A stretch of 64,000 nt of DNA from Pseudomonas sp. 10S4 (GTDB taxonomy: Bacteria > Pseudomonadota > Gammaproteobacteria > Pseudomonadales > Pseudomonadaceae). The position numbers were made by a program, and so were the translations under genes. Location: NCBI RefSeq assembly GCF_034344865.1, contig NZ_CP133774.1, positions 5,084,001 to 5,148,000 on the forward strand. Direction: 5' to 3'. Below, piece by piece: positions 1 to 10,200 of the stretch; position 1 is the stretch's first letter; the number at the start of each line of letters is the position of its first letter. A model generated the notes under the pieces. The model had not been told where the DNA came from, ran no database searches, and saw only the letters and a program-made list of their open reading frames with translations.

Positions 1-276
1 AAGGACCTGCGCCAGCAACAACGCGCGCGCCAGTTGGATGTGGCTCCAGCCGGCATTGTTGGGCAGTGCATGCTCCTTGAGGTTGCGCTTGCACTGACTG
101 CTCAAGAGCGCCGCGGTGTTGGCGTTCGGGTGTTGGGTAAGCCGCTCCTGTGCCTGGCGCCACCACTGCTGCTCGGCTTCATCGAGCTGTTGGGTCAAGG
201 CCTGGCGTTGTTCGGCGAGGCGGTCGTGGCGCATTTCGAGGGCCGTTGATGACGGCGCAGTGACGTCCATTTTCAT
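1..276 (-). CDS. Possible EboA-like protein, N-terminal part, cut by window edge
   Basis: An open frame of 92 codons runs leftward off the window. It starts at an ATG whose first bases overlap the stop of the UbiA-like gene (ATGA overlap), so it is the third gene of that operon. The visible part is a Gln/Glu/Arg-rich, probably helical N-terminus (residues 14-60) followed by a segment ending in WSHIQLARALLLAQVL. In ebo/edb operons the remaining genes are eboA, eboB (TatD-like), eboE and eboF; the ARALLL-type helix fits EboA best. This rests on context and a short motif only; no catalytic motif is visible. Confidence 0.45.
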   Translation of the reverse strand, partial: MKMDVTAPSSTALEMRHDRLAEQRQALTQQLDEAEQQWWRQAQERLTQHPNANTAALLSSQCKRNLKEHALPNNAGWSHIQLARALLLAQVL

Positions 277-1163
277 GTCGGTTTGATCCAGCGCTGAAAG
301 TGTGGGAGCAGGAAAAACACCAGGACACATAACAGGCTGCCCAAAGGCTGATTGGCCACGGCCATCACCAGGGCATCGAACAGGGGCAGGGCTGCCAGGC
401 CGGCACCGATAAAGGCCCGAACCTTGCGATGTTGCGGGTTGGCCAGGTTGTGCCAGTAGTGCCAGCCCAGCCAGCCAAGCCATATCAGCAGCACCGGCCA
501 AAACCAGAGGTTGTCGGAATAGATCGCCAGGGCCAGCGGACTCAGCATCAGGATCAGCGGGAGGCGGCTGAGCAACTGGTTGTTGTGTTCATTGCGGGCG
601 AGGTAGGTCAGGCCGCTGATGTAGACGCCCAGCAAAATCGCGCAGAGCCAGATCGGTTCCGGAGGCACCGCCAGGCTGGCCGCCGCCGTGAGGTAGAGCG
701 TCGAGCGGCAAGCGCCCATCAACCAGACGCTGTGGGCGTACTTCTTGTGCAGCAGGTTGTAGCCGAAGATGCAGCCCGCCAGCAGGGTGACGCTGCCCAG
801 CAGCCAATGCGGCTGATCGATCAGTCGGCTCAGACCCAGCACCGAGGCTGCGGCCAGCATCAGCAACAACACAGTGGCCAGGCGCACTTGTTGTCGACTG
901 ACCAGGCCCAGGGTGATGGGCCGAGGGTTATGGTGTTGTTGGTCCCAGTCGGCATCCAGTAGATCGTTCAACAACATGCCGGCCAGATACAGCAGCGACA
1001 GTGTGGCCAGCAGCAGGATCCACACCAACGACGACGGCGGCGCCAGGGCCCCGGCACTGCTGGCCAGCAGCGCGGCGGCCAGGGTGTTGGTCCATACGGT
1101 GGGCAGGTTGGACACCCGGCCGAGGGTCATCCAGGTCTTCAGATTCAGCGGTGTCTGGCTCAT
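273..1163 (-). CDS. eboC: UbiA-family prenyltransferase-like membrane protein EboC
   Basis: A 296-residue, very hydrophobic protein with about eight to nine membrane helices. It has the UbiA-superfamily Asp-rich motif NDLLDADWD near residues 66-74 and a second conserved loop around LARNEHNN near residue 188, so it is an intramembrane prenyltransferase homologue. In ebo (edb) operons this protein is EboC, needed in cyanobacteria for export of the scytonemin monomer and in Pseudomonas linked to deterrence of nematode grazers; the true substrate is not known. Its start overlaps the eboD stop by ATGA and its stop overlaps the next start the same way, so the three genes are translationally coupled. 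Confidence 0.8.
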   Translation of the reverse strand: MSQTPLNLKTWMTLGRVSNLPTVWTNTLAAALLASSAGALAPPSSLVWILLLATLSLLYLAGMLLNDLLDADWDQQHHNPRPITLGLVSRQQVRLATVLLLMLAAASVLGLSRLIDQPHWLLGSVTLLAGCIFGYNLLHKKYAHSVWLMGACRSTLYLTAAASLAVPPEPIWLCAILLGVYISGLTYLARNEHNNQLLSRLPLILMLSPLALAIYSDNLWFWPVLLIWLGWLGWHYWHNLANPQHRKVRAFIGAGLAALPLFDALVMAVANQPLGSLLCVLVFFLLPHFQRWIKPT

Positions 1164-3028
1164 TGCGCGAAGCCCTCGTTCAGGGTGAGCGCCGGGCCGC
1201 TGCGGGTGGACAGTCGCAACAGCGCTTGCTCCATCCGCGCGTCATCGATTTCATGCAGGTCGACTGACTCGCCGATCCGGCTAAGCATGGGGATGGAGAG
1301 TTGCCCGCCCAAGTGCTGGCGGAATTCCTCCAGCCCGAGCAACACCTGTGAGCGCCCCTGTGCATCTTTCAAGGTCAGTTCCGGCGGGCACAGGTTGAAA
1401 CCGAGCTTGAGTAAAAGGTTCAGAACCCGTTCAGTGTCGGCGTCGCTCAATAGCCCCAACGCATTGGCATAAAGTCCATCGAGGGCCATGCCCACTGCCA
1501 CGGCTTCGCCATGGCGCAGCCGGTGGTGACTGAGGTTTTCCAGTTTGTGCGCGGCCCAATGCCCGTAATCCAGTGGCCGTCCGTTACCGCGTTCGAAGGG
1601 GTCGCCGGCACCGGTGATGTGTTCCAGGTGCAGTTCGGCGCAGCGGCGAATGGCATAGCGGCTGGCCGGGTGATCGAAGTGGGCGAGGGCGTCGGCCTGT
1701 TGCTCCATCCATTGGAAGAATGACTGGTCCTTGATCAGCGCCACCTTGACCGCCTCGGCCAGCCCGGCGATCTGGTCGCGTCGGGTGAGGCTGGTCAGCA
1801 GCTGGAAGTCATTGATCACCGCAGTGGCGGGGTAGAAGGCCCCCAACAGGTTCTTCTGGCCGAAGGCATTGATGCCGTTTTTCACCCCGATGCCAGCGTC
1901 GTTCTGGGCCAGCACCGTGCTCGGGACGCGGATCAGGCGAATGCCACGGTGGAAGGTGGCGCAGGCGTAACCCACCGAGTCCAGCACTGCGCCACCTCCC
2001 AGCGCCAGGACATAGCAATGCCGGTCCAGCCGATGTTGCAGCATGTCGCTGTACAGCTGCTGCAACACCTGTGAATCCTTGCTCAGTTCACCGGCCGGAA
2101 CCGCAATCGGCGCTGCCTGCAAATGCAGATCCGCAGCATGGGCGGCAAAGTAGGCGTCGATCTGTTCCAACAGGTGTGGGGCGCTTTGCAACAGTTGTTC
2201 ATCGGCGAACACCAACACCGTCACCGGGCCTCTTTGCTGGGCGGTGAGTTGGCGGTGCAGACAGGGATTGAGCGGGTCGAACAAGTGATCGGTGAACACC
2301 ACCGGGTAGTCATAACTGACCTCGAAGCGCCCGTGCAACGGTTGCTCCGCACCGAGCTTGCGCAAGGTCTTGAACAAGCTGTATCCGGCGATAAACAGTC
2401 CGGGCAGGACCATGCTGGCGAGGATGGTTACCAGCAGCGCGTTCTGCTCGACGAGGTAGGTGCCGATGGCGCTATAGGCCAGTGCCAGGCCGGCATTGGC
2501 CAGGGTGGTGACCAGTACGAACGCGCGCAGCGGATAGCGTTGCATACCGGCGGCCACTACTGAAGTTTCCGCCAATACCGGCACGCCGCGCAGGCAGATC
2601 AATGACAGCGTGCTCAGCCTATACGCCAGTTTCCCCGGCTGACGCAGACCGAGGCGGCCGGACAGCAGACGAAAATAGCCGGCCCCCAGCGCATAACCCA
2701 GCCCGGCACCCAGGCACAGGCCAATGAAAATCACCAGGTAACCGCCGACACTGCCAAGCATGGCCACGGCCAGCAGCGCTACCAAGCTCGAAGGCACAGG
2801 CAAAACTACGTCCAGCGCGAGCAGGGCGATCAGCAGCAGCGCCAGATTGAGTTGCTGGGTGGGTGTCGAAGGCTGGTACAGGTTGAGAGGGGTGAGGAAG
2901 TCCTGGATCTGTTGTTCGAACAACAGGAAGCTGGCGATCACCAAGCCTGAGAAGCAAAACAATGACAGCCAAAACTGTTCGGCTGGCCCTCTAAACGAGA
3001 ATGCACGATACCAATGGCTGCGCTTCAT
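1160..3028 (-). CDS. eboD: EboD: DedA/VTT membrane domain fused to sugar-phosphate-cyclase (dehydroquinate-synthase-like) domain
   Basis: A protein of about 622 residues in two parts. Residues ~25-225 hold several membrane helices with a DedA/VTT-like pattern (a Pro-rich VLPVPSS turn, then a long Gly-rich helix). Residues ~235-610 form a 3-dehydroquinate-synthase-fold sugar phosphate cyclase: NAD-binding LALGGGAVLD, RVPSTVLAQND, GLAEAVKVALIKD (metal Glu), YGHWAAHKLE and LRHGEAVAVGMALD (metal His). The fold closes sugar phosphates into carbocycles. EboD proteins are usually the cyclase alone, so the membrane part is unusual and would tether the enzyme next to EboC. Start ATG 3028 is preceded by GAGGG seven bases upstream. 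It is the first gene of the operon. Confidence 0.8.
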   Translation of the reverse strand: MKRSHWYRAFSFRGPAEQFWLSLFCFSGLVIASFLLFEQQIQDFLTPLNLYQPSTPTQQLNLALLLIALLALDVVLPVPSSLVALLAVAMLGSVGGYLVIFIGLCLGAGLGYALGAGYFRLLSGRLGLRQPGKLAYRLSTLSLICLRGVPVLAETSVVAAGMQRYPLRAFVLVTTLANAGLALAYSAIGTYLVEQNALLVTILASMVLPGLFIAGYSLFKTLRKLGAEQPLHGRFEVSYDYPVVFTDHLFDPLNPCLHRQLTAQQRGPVTVLVFADEQLLQSAPHLLEQIDAYFAAHAADLHLQAAPIAVPAGELSKDSQVLQQLYSDMLQHRLDRHCYVLALGGGAVLDSVGYACATFHRGIRLIRVPSTVLAQNDAGIGVKNGINAFGQKNLLGAFYPATAVINDFQLLTSLTRRDQIAGLAEAVKVALIKDQSFFQWMEQQADALAHFDHPASRYAIRRCAELHLEHITGAGDPFERGNGRPLDYGHWAAHKLENLSHHRLRHGEAVAVGMALDGLYANALGLLSDADTERVLNLLLKLGFNLCPPELTLKDAQGRSQVLLGLEEFRQHLGGQLSIPMLSRIGESVDLHEIDDARMEQALLRLSTRSGPALTLNEGFAQ

Positions 3029-3768
3029 CAAGCATCCCTCTTGATTGTTATGACTGAGTTCCGTTTCAGTAATTAAAAGCAGCGTCTGATGTGTTTTAGG
3101 GGAATAAACTCTCCCGCCTGAAGGGCTGGTTTTATGTGCGGTTGATAACGCTTGCGAAGATATTCATGAACTTAGACGGTTGTGGTGTTTTTGCAAGCTT
3201 GCTGGGTTGCAGAGTTTTAGATGAGCTGTTGGAACGACGTGAAGCAGTCGGGTAGGTGAGTGTTTAGGTTAGATTTATATTTAATATTATCAATGAGTTG
3301 GATGATTTTTTCGAGACTGTGAAGACAGTGTTGAGTGAGCGATATTCAATGAGTTTGCGGCAGCCATCCATAGCAAGCTAATGATGAGGTGGCCATATGG
3401 CATTAGCATTTGTTATGTGGGTTATTTCTACTGGCTATAAGCTTTTTTGATAGTTGACTAAATCAGTCGGTGAACTCGTCTCTGAATTTTATAAATGTTC
3501 AGCGAACAATTAAATAGAAGGTGCTGCTCCCTATTTTCTATGCGTTGTCTTACCTACTTGTTATTACTCCATCCAAGCGGATAGCGAGGGGTTGACCCCC
3601 TTCATGTCCGTGACATTTATTGTCGAGCGCTATGGCCAGGCGCCATTAATGCTGTTATGCATTGGATATGCCTTCCACGACTTAATACAGCAGTTGTCAT
3701 AACTCGGACGTGGGGGAACTTCACTTGACTGTTTTGGGGGCAAAAAAGGTTTGGAAAGCACACAAATC
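3029..3768. other. AT-rich intergenic region between divergent ebo operon and DUF2235 gene
   Basis: About 740 bases without a convincing gene. Composition is much richer in A and T than the flanking genes. It must carry the promoters for the ebo operon (leftward) and the DUF2235 gene (rightward). The open frame at 3630-3863 on the minus strand has no start context and looks random. No repeat or RNA gene was recognised. Confidence 0.5.
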
Positions 3769-5009
3769 ATGACGCGCCAACTGATTATCTGTATCGATGG
3801 AACGAACAACCGCTTCAGTGACAAACCCACCAATGTCCTCCGGGTTTTTCGGTCATTACCCAAGAACAGCGACGCGCTGCTGGCCTATTACGATCAGGGC
3901 GTGGGTACGTTCGGGCTGAGTGAAACGCTGTTCGAATGGCAGAAGGTACCGTCGCGAATCGCCGGGCTGGCGTTTGGCTGGGGGATCAAGCGTAACGTGC
4001 TCAATGCCTACCGTTTTCTGATGGAGAACTATCAGAAAGGCGACCGGATTTTCATCTACGGCTTCTCTCGAGGTTCCTATGCTGCCCGGGTTCTGGCAGC
4101 CATGATCCATACGCTTGGGCTGCTTCCTGCCTGTCAGGTTCAACAACTGGATTTTGCCTGGTCATTGCTGACCACACGAACACGTGCTGAAAAAGATGCG
4201 CCTGAACCTTCCCTCAAGCGGGCATGGAGCTATATCTGGTGGCGTCTGACCGCGCGCAAACGACCGGACTTTTCCTTGATGGCGCAGTTCAAGGCAACGT
4301 TTTCCCAGGATGTCGATGTCCACTTTCTGGGGTTGTTCGACACCGTGAGTTCGGTGGGCTGGGTGTATGACCCGTTGGCTGTTCCCTACACCGCAAACAA
4401 CCCTGGTGTGCGCACCATCCGTCATGCGGTGTCCATTGACGAGCGACGCTGTTTTTACCGCCAGAACTTGTGGAATGCCGCCAAGGCCGCAGATCTGAGG
4501 CAGGTGTGGTTCGCCGGCGTGCATTGCGATATCGGTGGTGGCTACCCGCCGGAAGAATCGCAGCTTGCCCTGATTACCTTGCGTTGGATGATCGGCGAAA
4601 GCCTGGAGGCCGGGTTGAACATCGACGTCGCATCGTGTCGTGGTGAGCTGTATCCACCGTCCTGCCCGGTGCCGGATCCGCTGGCACAAGCCCACCAATC
4701 GCTGTCTCGGCTGTGGATGATCGCCGAGTGGTTTCCGCGCCTGAGGTGGGACACCAAGACCCACACCCGAATCCTCAGGTTTGGTTCGATGCCGCCGTTC
4801 GGCAAACCCAGAGCGCGGGTGATGCAGCCTGAGCCAGGGCAAAAAGTCTCGGTGCATGAATCCGTGGTGGTCCGGCTGAAGGAGCCGTTGACCACCGGCC
4901 AGCCGTGGGGAAGGAGCTGAAATACGCACCTGAAAACCTGGTGCGCATTGATCCAGCACTGATTGATCAGGTTTTCGACTCTCCCGAACTTGCTCTGCGC
5001 AGGTTATAG
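3769..5009 (+). CDS. DUF2235 alpha/beta-hydrolase (Tle1-like phospholipase fold), frame break near the 3' end
   Basis: The protein begins MTRQLIICIDGTNNR, the usual DUF2235 opening, and has the nucleophile elbow GFSRGSYAAR near residue 100 (GxSxG) and a GGGY(P) block near residue 260 with an upstream HCDIGG, as in Tle1-type T6SS phospholipase effectors and their housekeeping relatives. The frame as read stops at 4920, but the -1 frame continues with KYAPENLVRIDPALIDQVFD to a stop at 5009. So one base is missing near 4885-4895 and the intact product would be about 413 residues. An upstream TTG at 3751 is possible; ATG 3769 with GGAAAG ten bases before is preferred. No VgrG or immunity gene is adjacent, so an effector role is not supported. 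Confidence 0.8.
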
Positions 5010-5084
5010 ATCAGAACCCCGATGCACTGGCTTAAGATAATCGAAGGCTTGAATGGACCATCTCTACCAAAGGACGTGACATTT

Positions 5085-5450
5085 ATGGAAATTCCCTTTT
5101 CTCAAATCCGCGACCGTTTGCACAATCGCCGATTTGCGGTAGCGGACAACGCCCAGGGGCTATCCGGTGCAGGCACAGTATTTCATTACCATGTTGAGGA
5201 AAACGCCATTTCGAGCACTTACCAAGGCGGCCGGATTCGCTGGGGTAATCAAGTCGGGCGTGCGACAGGCCCCGATACCATTGAGCTTCTTTTTCAGTGC
5301 TTGACTACGGATGGCGAAATTCTTGCCGGCTGGTCGCGTGGCACGGTAGGCGTTGATCACGCAGGACGTACGACGCTGGCCTTCGTATGGGGTTGGTTGT
5401 CGGGCGCGACTGGAGGTGGGGAGTCTAGCTACGTCGAGCTTGTCGCGTAG
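5085..5450 (+). CDS. Small N-acetylglutamate-synthase-like protein
   Basis: A 121-residue soluble protein with alternating beta strands. It has the pattern FHYHVEENAISSTYQGGRI and a GWSRGT strand seen in small proteins that databases often label n-acetylglutamate synthase; that name is inherited and no acetyltransferase motif is visible, so the function is unknown. Start ATG 5085 is chosen over the upstream ATG at 5022 because AAAGGA lies ten bases before it and the family proteins begin near this point. It lies downstream of the DUF2235 gene in the same direction. Confidence 0.65.
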   Translation: MEIPFSQIRDRLHNRRFAVADNAQGLSGAGTVFHYHVEENAISSTYQGGRIRWGNQVGRATGPDTIELLFQCLTTDGEILAGWSRGTVGVDHAGRTTLAFVWGWLSGATGGGESSYVELVA

Positions 5451-5937
5451 TGGCTAAGGATTTTCTGATGACTCAGGAAGGGGCCTATGAACGCTGCCTT
5501 CATTTCCGACAGAGCAGCAGCGAGTAGCCTCAACCTCAGCACCTCACTGGATGACGATGCGCATCATCCAGTGCGCCCGGCTGTTACAGGATGTTCAGCG
5601 GATAGCTGATGCTCATCGCTGTCCCGTTGTGTGGACACTCCGGTGCGCAGTGAAGCGTGACGCACAAAATGGTTCGTGAAGACAAAGTGCAGAGTCTTGG
5701 CAACTTGAAGTTCGATCCGTTGCCTTAGGTCAACCAATCTTGCGCCTTGCCACGGAGAAAACACCTTCGAAGCGGTCTTTGAGCATTGACGTGATTTAAA
5801 GGCGTTGAGTCTGAGGATGTGTTGGCGGTGGTGCGCAAGATTGACGTTGTGGGGCGCAAGCCGGTGAGACCCTGGGTCGAAGCTTTTCACCGGCTTGTCG
5901 TCGTGACGCCTTGCAAGGCGCCGATCTGTTTAACCGC
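5451..5937. other. Intergenic region without a recognised gene
   Basis: About 490 bases between convergent genes. The minus-strand frame 5564-5890 (108 codons) has biased composition and no family resemblance. Nothing else was recognised; a transcription end for the long minus-strand operon is expected here. Confidence 0.4.
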
Positions 5938-6636
5938 TTAGAACCAATAATGCAGGCCGAGCATCAATGACTGGGCGCTGTAGTCAGTGCGCACATCGCC
6001 TTGGGGCAGGCCCTGTATGTCACCGAAGTGCGCATCGCGAGTCTTGAGGTATCGATAATCCAGGGACGTGGACCATTGATCGGTGAGCTCGAAACTTACC
6101 CCGGCTCCGAGTTGATAGGCCGATACGTTGTCACGATGAGTATTGCCGAAGTGGACGCCGCCGGCTTCCAGGCCACTGATTGACACGGTGCTGTAGCCCA
6201 GGCCGCCGCCAATGTAGGGAGTGAACCGACTGAAGGGCGCCGGGAGATTCAGGAAGTCATACCAGAGGTTGGCCATCAGGCTGGTGACTTCCTCTTTGCC
6301 TTTGCCCGAGATGCTTCCGCCGCCTTCGTAGACCCGGTTATTGAACTGGGTCAGGGTGTTTTTGCGGTAACTGAGTTCCACTTCAGGTCTGAGCCCGACG
6401 GGGAATCGCCAGCCCAATGCCAGTCCAGTGGCGTAGCCGGAGTCTAACGGGTGGTTGAACTGCATCTCGACAAAATCGAGGTTGTTCTGGTTAAGGTCCT
6501 GCGGGGCAACCCAGTTCAGGCCGCCCATGACACTGATGTAGGGGCCGAGCGTGTCGGCGGAACTGGACGCAGGACTGATAAAGCCCATGCCAATGACGCC
6601 CATCACAAGATACTGAGTGTTTTTTAGTGGTTTCAT
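5938..6636 (-). CDS. Outer-membrane beta-barrel protein
   Basis: A 232-residue protein with a signal peptide (about 28 residues, ending near SSSADT), then alternating aromatic/hydrophobic beta strands and a C-terminal phenylalanine (HYWF), the usual barrel-assembly signal. GGGLGYSTVSISG and the repeated GAGVSFELTDQWS pattern resemble the OmpA-N/OmpW-like eight-stranded barrels. It is the last gene of the minus-strand operon that includes the ketosynthase, 88 bases after the SRPBCC gene, so it may carry a lipophilic product across the outer membrane; that role is inferred from position only. Confidence 0.7.
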   Translation of the reverse strand: MKPLKNTQYLVMGVIGMGFISPASSSADTLGPYISVMGGLNWVAPQDLNQNNLDFVEMQFNHPLDSGYATGLALGWRFPVGLRPEVELSYRKNTLTQFNNRVYEGGGSISGKGKEEVTSLMANLWYDFLNLPAPFSRFTPYIGGGLGYSTVSISGLEAGGVHFGNTHRDNVSAYQLGAGVSFELTDQWSTSLDYRYLKTRDAHFGDIQGLPQGDVRTDYSAQSLMLGLHYWF

Positions 6637-6723
6637 GCTCGGTCCGAAGTGTGCCGTTATCGATAAGTAAGCGAAGCGTGCTCAGGCGCGAGCGTTCAAC
6701 ACGCCCGTTCCCGGGATGTTTCA

Positions 6724-7197
6724 TTAGTGCTGCAAATGCGTGCCAGGCTTGTCGAGCACGAGGTTGTTCATCGCGTTCGCCCGTTGTTCCGCCAGAGTGC
6801 TCAGGTTGTCCAGTGCGGTGGTCATTGCTGCCGTCAGCATTTTTCGTAATAGCCCGCGGTATAAAAAACTTAAGGGGCCGGAGATCTTCGCGCTGTGGGT
6901 GACCCGGGTTTCATGCGGAGAAAGTCTATGCATCTGGTGATCGAACTCGAGGTCGATCCAAAGCAGTCTTGCCGTGTTCCGATAGCTTTCATGCATCCTC
7001 ACCGCTTCCAGTTTCAGTGGCATGTTCAGGCCATTCTTGAGGACACACTTGCCCCGCGTTCCAGGCTGGAACGGGCCATCGAGTTCACAATGGCTGACGT
7101 CGGTATCCCATAACGGCGCTTCTGAGAAGTTGCTCCAGATCTTCCAGATTTCAGAAGGCGGCGATTTGACTCGGACTTGCACATTTACATCGTTCAC
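6724..7197 (-). CDS. SRPBCC-family (START/polyketide-cyclase-like) ligand-binding protein
   Basis: A 157-residue protein whose N-terminus (VQVRVKSPPSEIWKIWSNF) is the typical first strand and helix of the SRPBCC fold, followed by GPFQPGTRGKC and a C-terminal amphipathic helix. Proteins of this fold bind or cyclise hydrophobic molecules such as polyketides. It follows the ketosynthase gene by 60 bases on the same strand, so a role in handling or shaping the product is likely. A catalytic residue cannot be assigned from sequence alone. Confidence 0.7.
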   Translation of the reverse strand: MNDVNVQVRVKSPPSEIWKIWSNFSEAPLWDTDVSHCELDGPFQPGTRGKCVLKNGLNMPLKLEAVRMHESYRNTARLLWIDLEFDHQMHRLSPHETRVTHSAKISGPLSFLYRGLLRKMLTAAMTTALDNLSTLAEQRANAMNNLVLDKPGTHLQH

Positions 7198-7256
7198 GGC
7201 GACACCTTTGTTGTGTGGGGCGCTGTCATGCTGGAGAGTGAGATCAACTCAAAGCC

Positions 7257-10200
7257 TCACGCAGCAGGCGCGGATTGACTCAGCACTTGAGCGGTAATAC
7301 TGGCTTGACCGATTTTTTCGCCCCGGTTGAACAGGTCGATGTAGATACGGTTCGTTTTGAATAGCTGATCCTGCCCGTCAAAACCGGCTTGCGGTGCCAA
7401 CGACAGCGGGCTGTTCCTGGGGATTGGTCGATCCAGAGTGAAACTCAAGGCCAGCAGGTTCATCGGGGTATTGAGTGGGATTCGTAGATAACTGTGGGCA
7501 ATCTGCATGTAGCACTGGCGGGCAACCTCGAGGAAATAGACCATCGAATAGTGCTCGGGGTCGCCCTCCTGGAAGATGTGCTCATCCGGCAGTTTGAGCG
7601 TGTCCACGCTCAAGCCCTGGGCGATACCGCTCATGTCACTGACGATGATGTTTTCTTCTCTGGCCTTGTGCAGCAAAGCCTTGTCGCGGCAGCGAACAGC
7701 CGTGAACTCGCCGGCGGGCGATGTCTCGAACGCCGAGTTGTAGGCCATGCCAAGGATGCACGTGCACATCAACTTTCCGGCCTGCATGACCTTGGCATTG
7801 AAGACCTGAGGGTCTTTGCCTTGTTCCAGATGAAGATCAATCGCACCCTGCTTCTGTACGTATTGCTGGAACTTGATGCTCAGATTTTTGACATAGGCCA
7901 CTCGGCCGCTCAGTGGGGGCATAGCGAGTTCAATCAGTTGCAACACGCCCTCGAGCAATAAAATGCCGGGGATGTGATCAAGGGGATGGTCGAAGAAGTA
8001 AGGGTGCGCTTCATTCACCACGAGCTGGGCGTGCAGTGACTGAGGGCCACGCTGGACGTTGGCGATCACGATATTTTCCGGGCGACGTTGCCAGTGCACG
8101 GGGCGCTGGGCTTCAGAGCCACGGTGCAGGGCGAAAAGGCCCTCCATGGCGCGAGTTCTGACACGCAGCCCTGAGAGCAGGGTGCTGGTCAGCAAATCGC
8201 TGAGCGCCAGCACGTCGACGCCGTCGTGTCGCGGCTCCCTGACCAGGCTGACAGGTCGTGCAGGCAGGATGACCTGCTGCAGTTCTTGGGGCGCCGAGTG
8301 GGCGAAACGCAACATGAAGGGGTGCTTGACGGCAGGGGCGGGTTCGGCTGCGGCCGGGCGCCACTCCTGAAGCTTTTCAGTAAATAACCACATCACTGCC
8401 TTGCCGGCCTCGCGCACCTCGATCACCGTGTGAGCCGAGGTACTTAACAGCACCGCCAACAGGGTTTCGATGCCACTGGCTTCAGCCAGGAAGCCGGTCA
8501 TTTCTTGCAGTGAGCTGCTGGCATGAGTTGCATCAGGCTGCAGCTCGCAGACTTCAATGTTCTGGTATTGACTCCGCGCTTTGCCCAGCAGTTGGCAAGC
8601 CTCTTCCAACGAGTTCGCGGCATGGGCCAAGACTGCCGCGCGGATCACCAGTAAAGGCTTGTCGCTGGAGTTTGGTAGATAGGGGCGCAGAGCAATCACC
8701 CCCAGCCCTTCGCCTTGCAGTGTCGCTGAGTGCCGGGCGCGTTCGATCTCTATTTCGCCACTGATAAAACGCCCTGCGCCGAGCAAGAGCGTCGTCACGC
8801 CGTCCTTGAACCATTGCTGCGATGCCAGCAAGGTTTGCCAGAACAAGCCAGGGGTGCCGACCAGAGTTTGATGGAAACCTTTGAAGTCAAAAATTTTCGC
8901 CGGGTAGCCGGACAACATGTTCGGCAACATGGTTGCCACGTCTGTCACCTCCACACCCGGCGGCATGCCTTGAGCCTGGGAGTAGAACGTGTGGGCGCCG
9001 CTATACGCATTGCTGAAGCGCTCCCCACCCATGTTGCAGCACATGACCATCGCAGTGCCGGGTGAGCCGGCCACACCCGGCAGGCGTTGCAGCAAATGAT
9101 TGATTCGATCGGTGATCAACAGCTTGAACGGATCGACATGGGCCAGATGTTTGGGGCCCATGCCGAAACCGTCGATATCAATGACGCGATCCTGCGCCAG
9201 GAATTTTCCCAGTAACGGCTGACCCGCAGTGGCGGCGCAATCAACGAAGCGCCCATAAGGGAAACTGACTGACGGTGCTGCTGGCTGAGCGAGTTGTTGC
9301 TTGAGAGCCTGTAATGAGAAGTGACTGCCGATCGCCGCTTCAGCCTCGACAATGGCAAGGTCCAGCATCAGCACGCCGGGGGCGACCCGGGGGACGGCAG
9401 GGCGGTTGTCGGGAATGTATTCATCCACCACCAGATGCGCATTGGCGCCGCCAAAACCAAAGCTGGATATGCCTACCCGGATCGCCGACTGACGATCAGC
9501 GAGGGGTTGTACCTGCTCTGTGGCCAACTGCAGGCAGGTCTCATCGACTTTTGCGCTAGGGCGGTAGTCGGGCTGAGGTGGAATACCTTTGTGACGCAAT
9601 ATCATCAGCGCCTTGGCGAGCGAAGCGCCTCCGGCGGCGGCCAATGGGTGGCCAATGACGGATTTGATCGAACCGATCATTATCTTTTTGCCATCTGTGC
9701 GATGAGGGGCGAAGAAGCTGTTCAAAGAGTCCAGCTCTGTCGCATCCCCCAGCGGTGTACCGGTGCCATGGGTCTCGATGTAGTCCACATTGCTGGGGTC
9801 AAGACCGATATAGGCACGCTGGTAAGCCGTGCACTGAGCCTGTTTGCCAGGCGCAAACACTGAGCCTTCGGCGCCGTCGGCCGAAAGTCCCAATGCCCGC
9901 AAAACACCCAGGGGACGGCGCTTCGCAATCAGGGCCTGCGATACAGGCTCGACCAGAAAGGCGACCGCACATTCGCCCGGCACAATGCCGTCAGCGTCTT
10001 GGCCGAACGCCTGCATTTGGGCTCGGGAGGAAAAGGCGGTCAACTGCGAGAACCCCAGAAACAGCGCTGGCGGCAGTACGGTGTTCAGTGCCATGACAAT
10101 CGCGTTATCCGCCTGTCCGCTGTTGACCAGCGCTTGAGCCATATCGATTGCATAGGGGAACGAACTGCAGGCGGTGTCTACTGATAACGCAGGGCCACCC

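Noticed and set aside
429..962. Long frame antisense to eboC
   Set aside because: Gln/Arg/Ala-rich shadow of a GC-rich coding region; the UbiA protein on the other strand explains the bases.
3769..5009. T6SS lipase effector
   Set aside because: The DUF2235 fold fits, but no vgrG, PAAR, chaperone or immunity gene is adjacent; kept as a general hydrolase.
5564..5890. Minus-strand 108-codon open frame
   Set aside because: No family resemblance, no ribosome site, composition like a random frame in GC-rich DNA.
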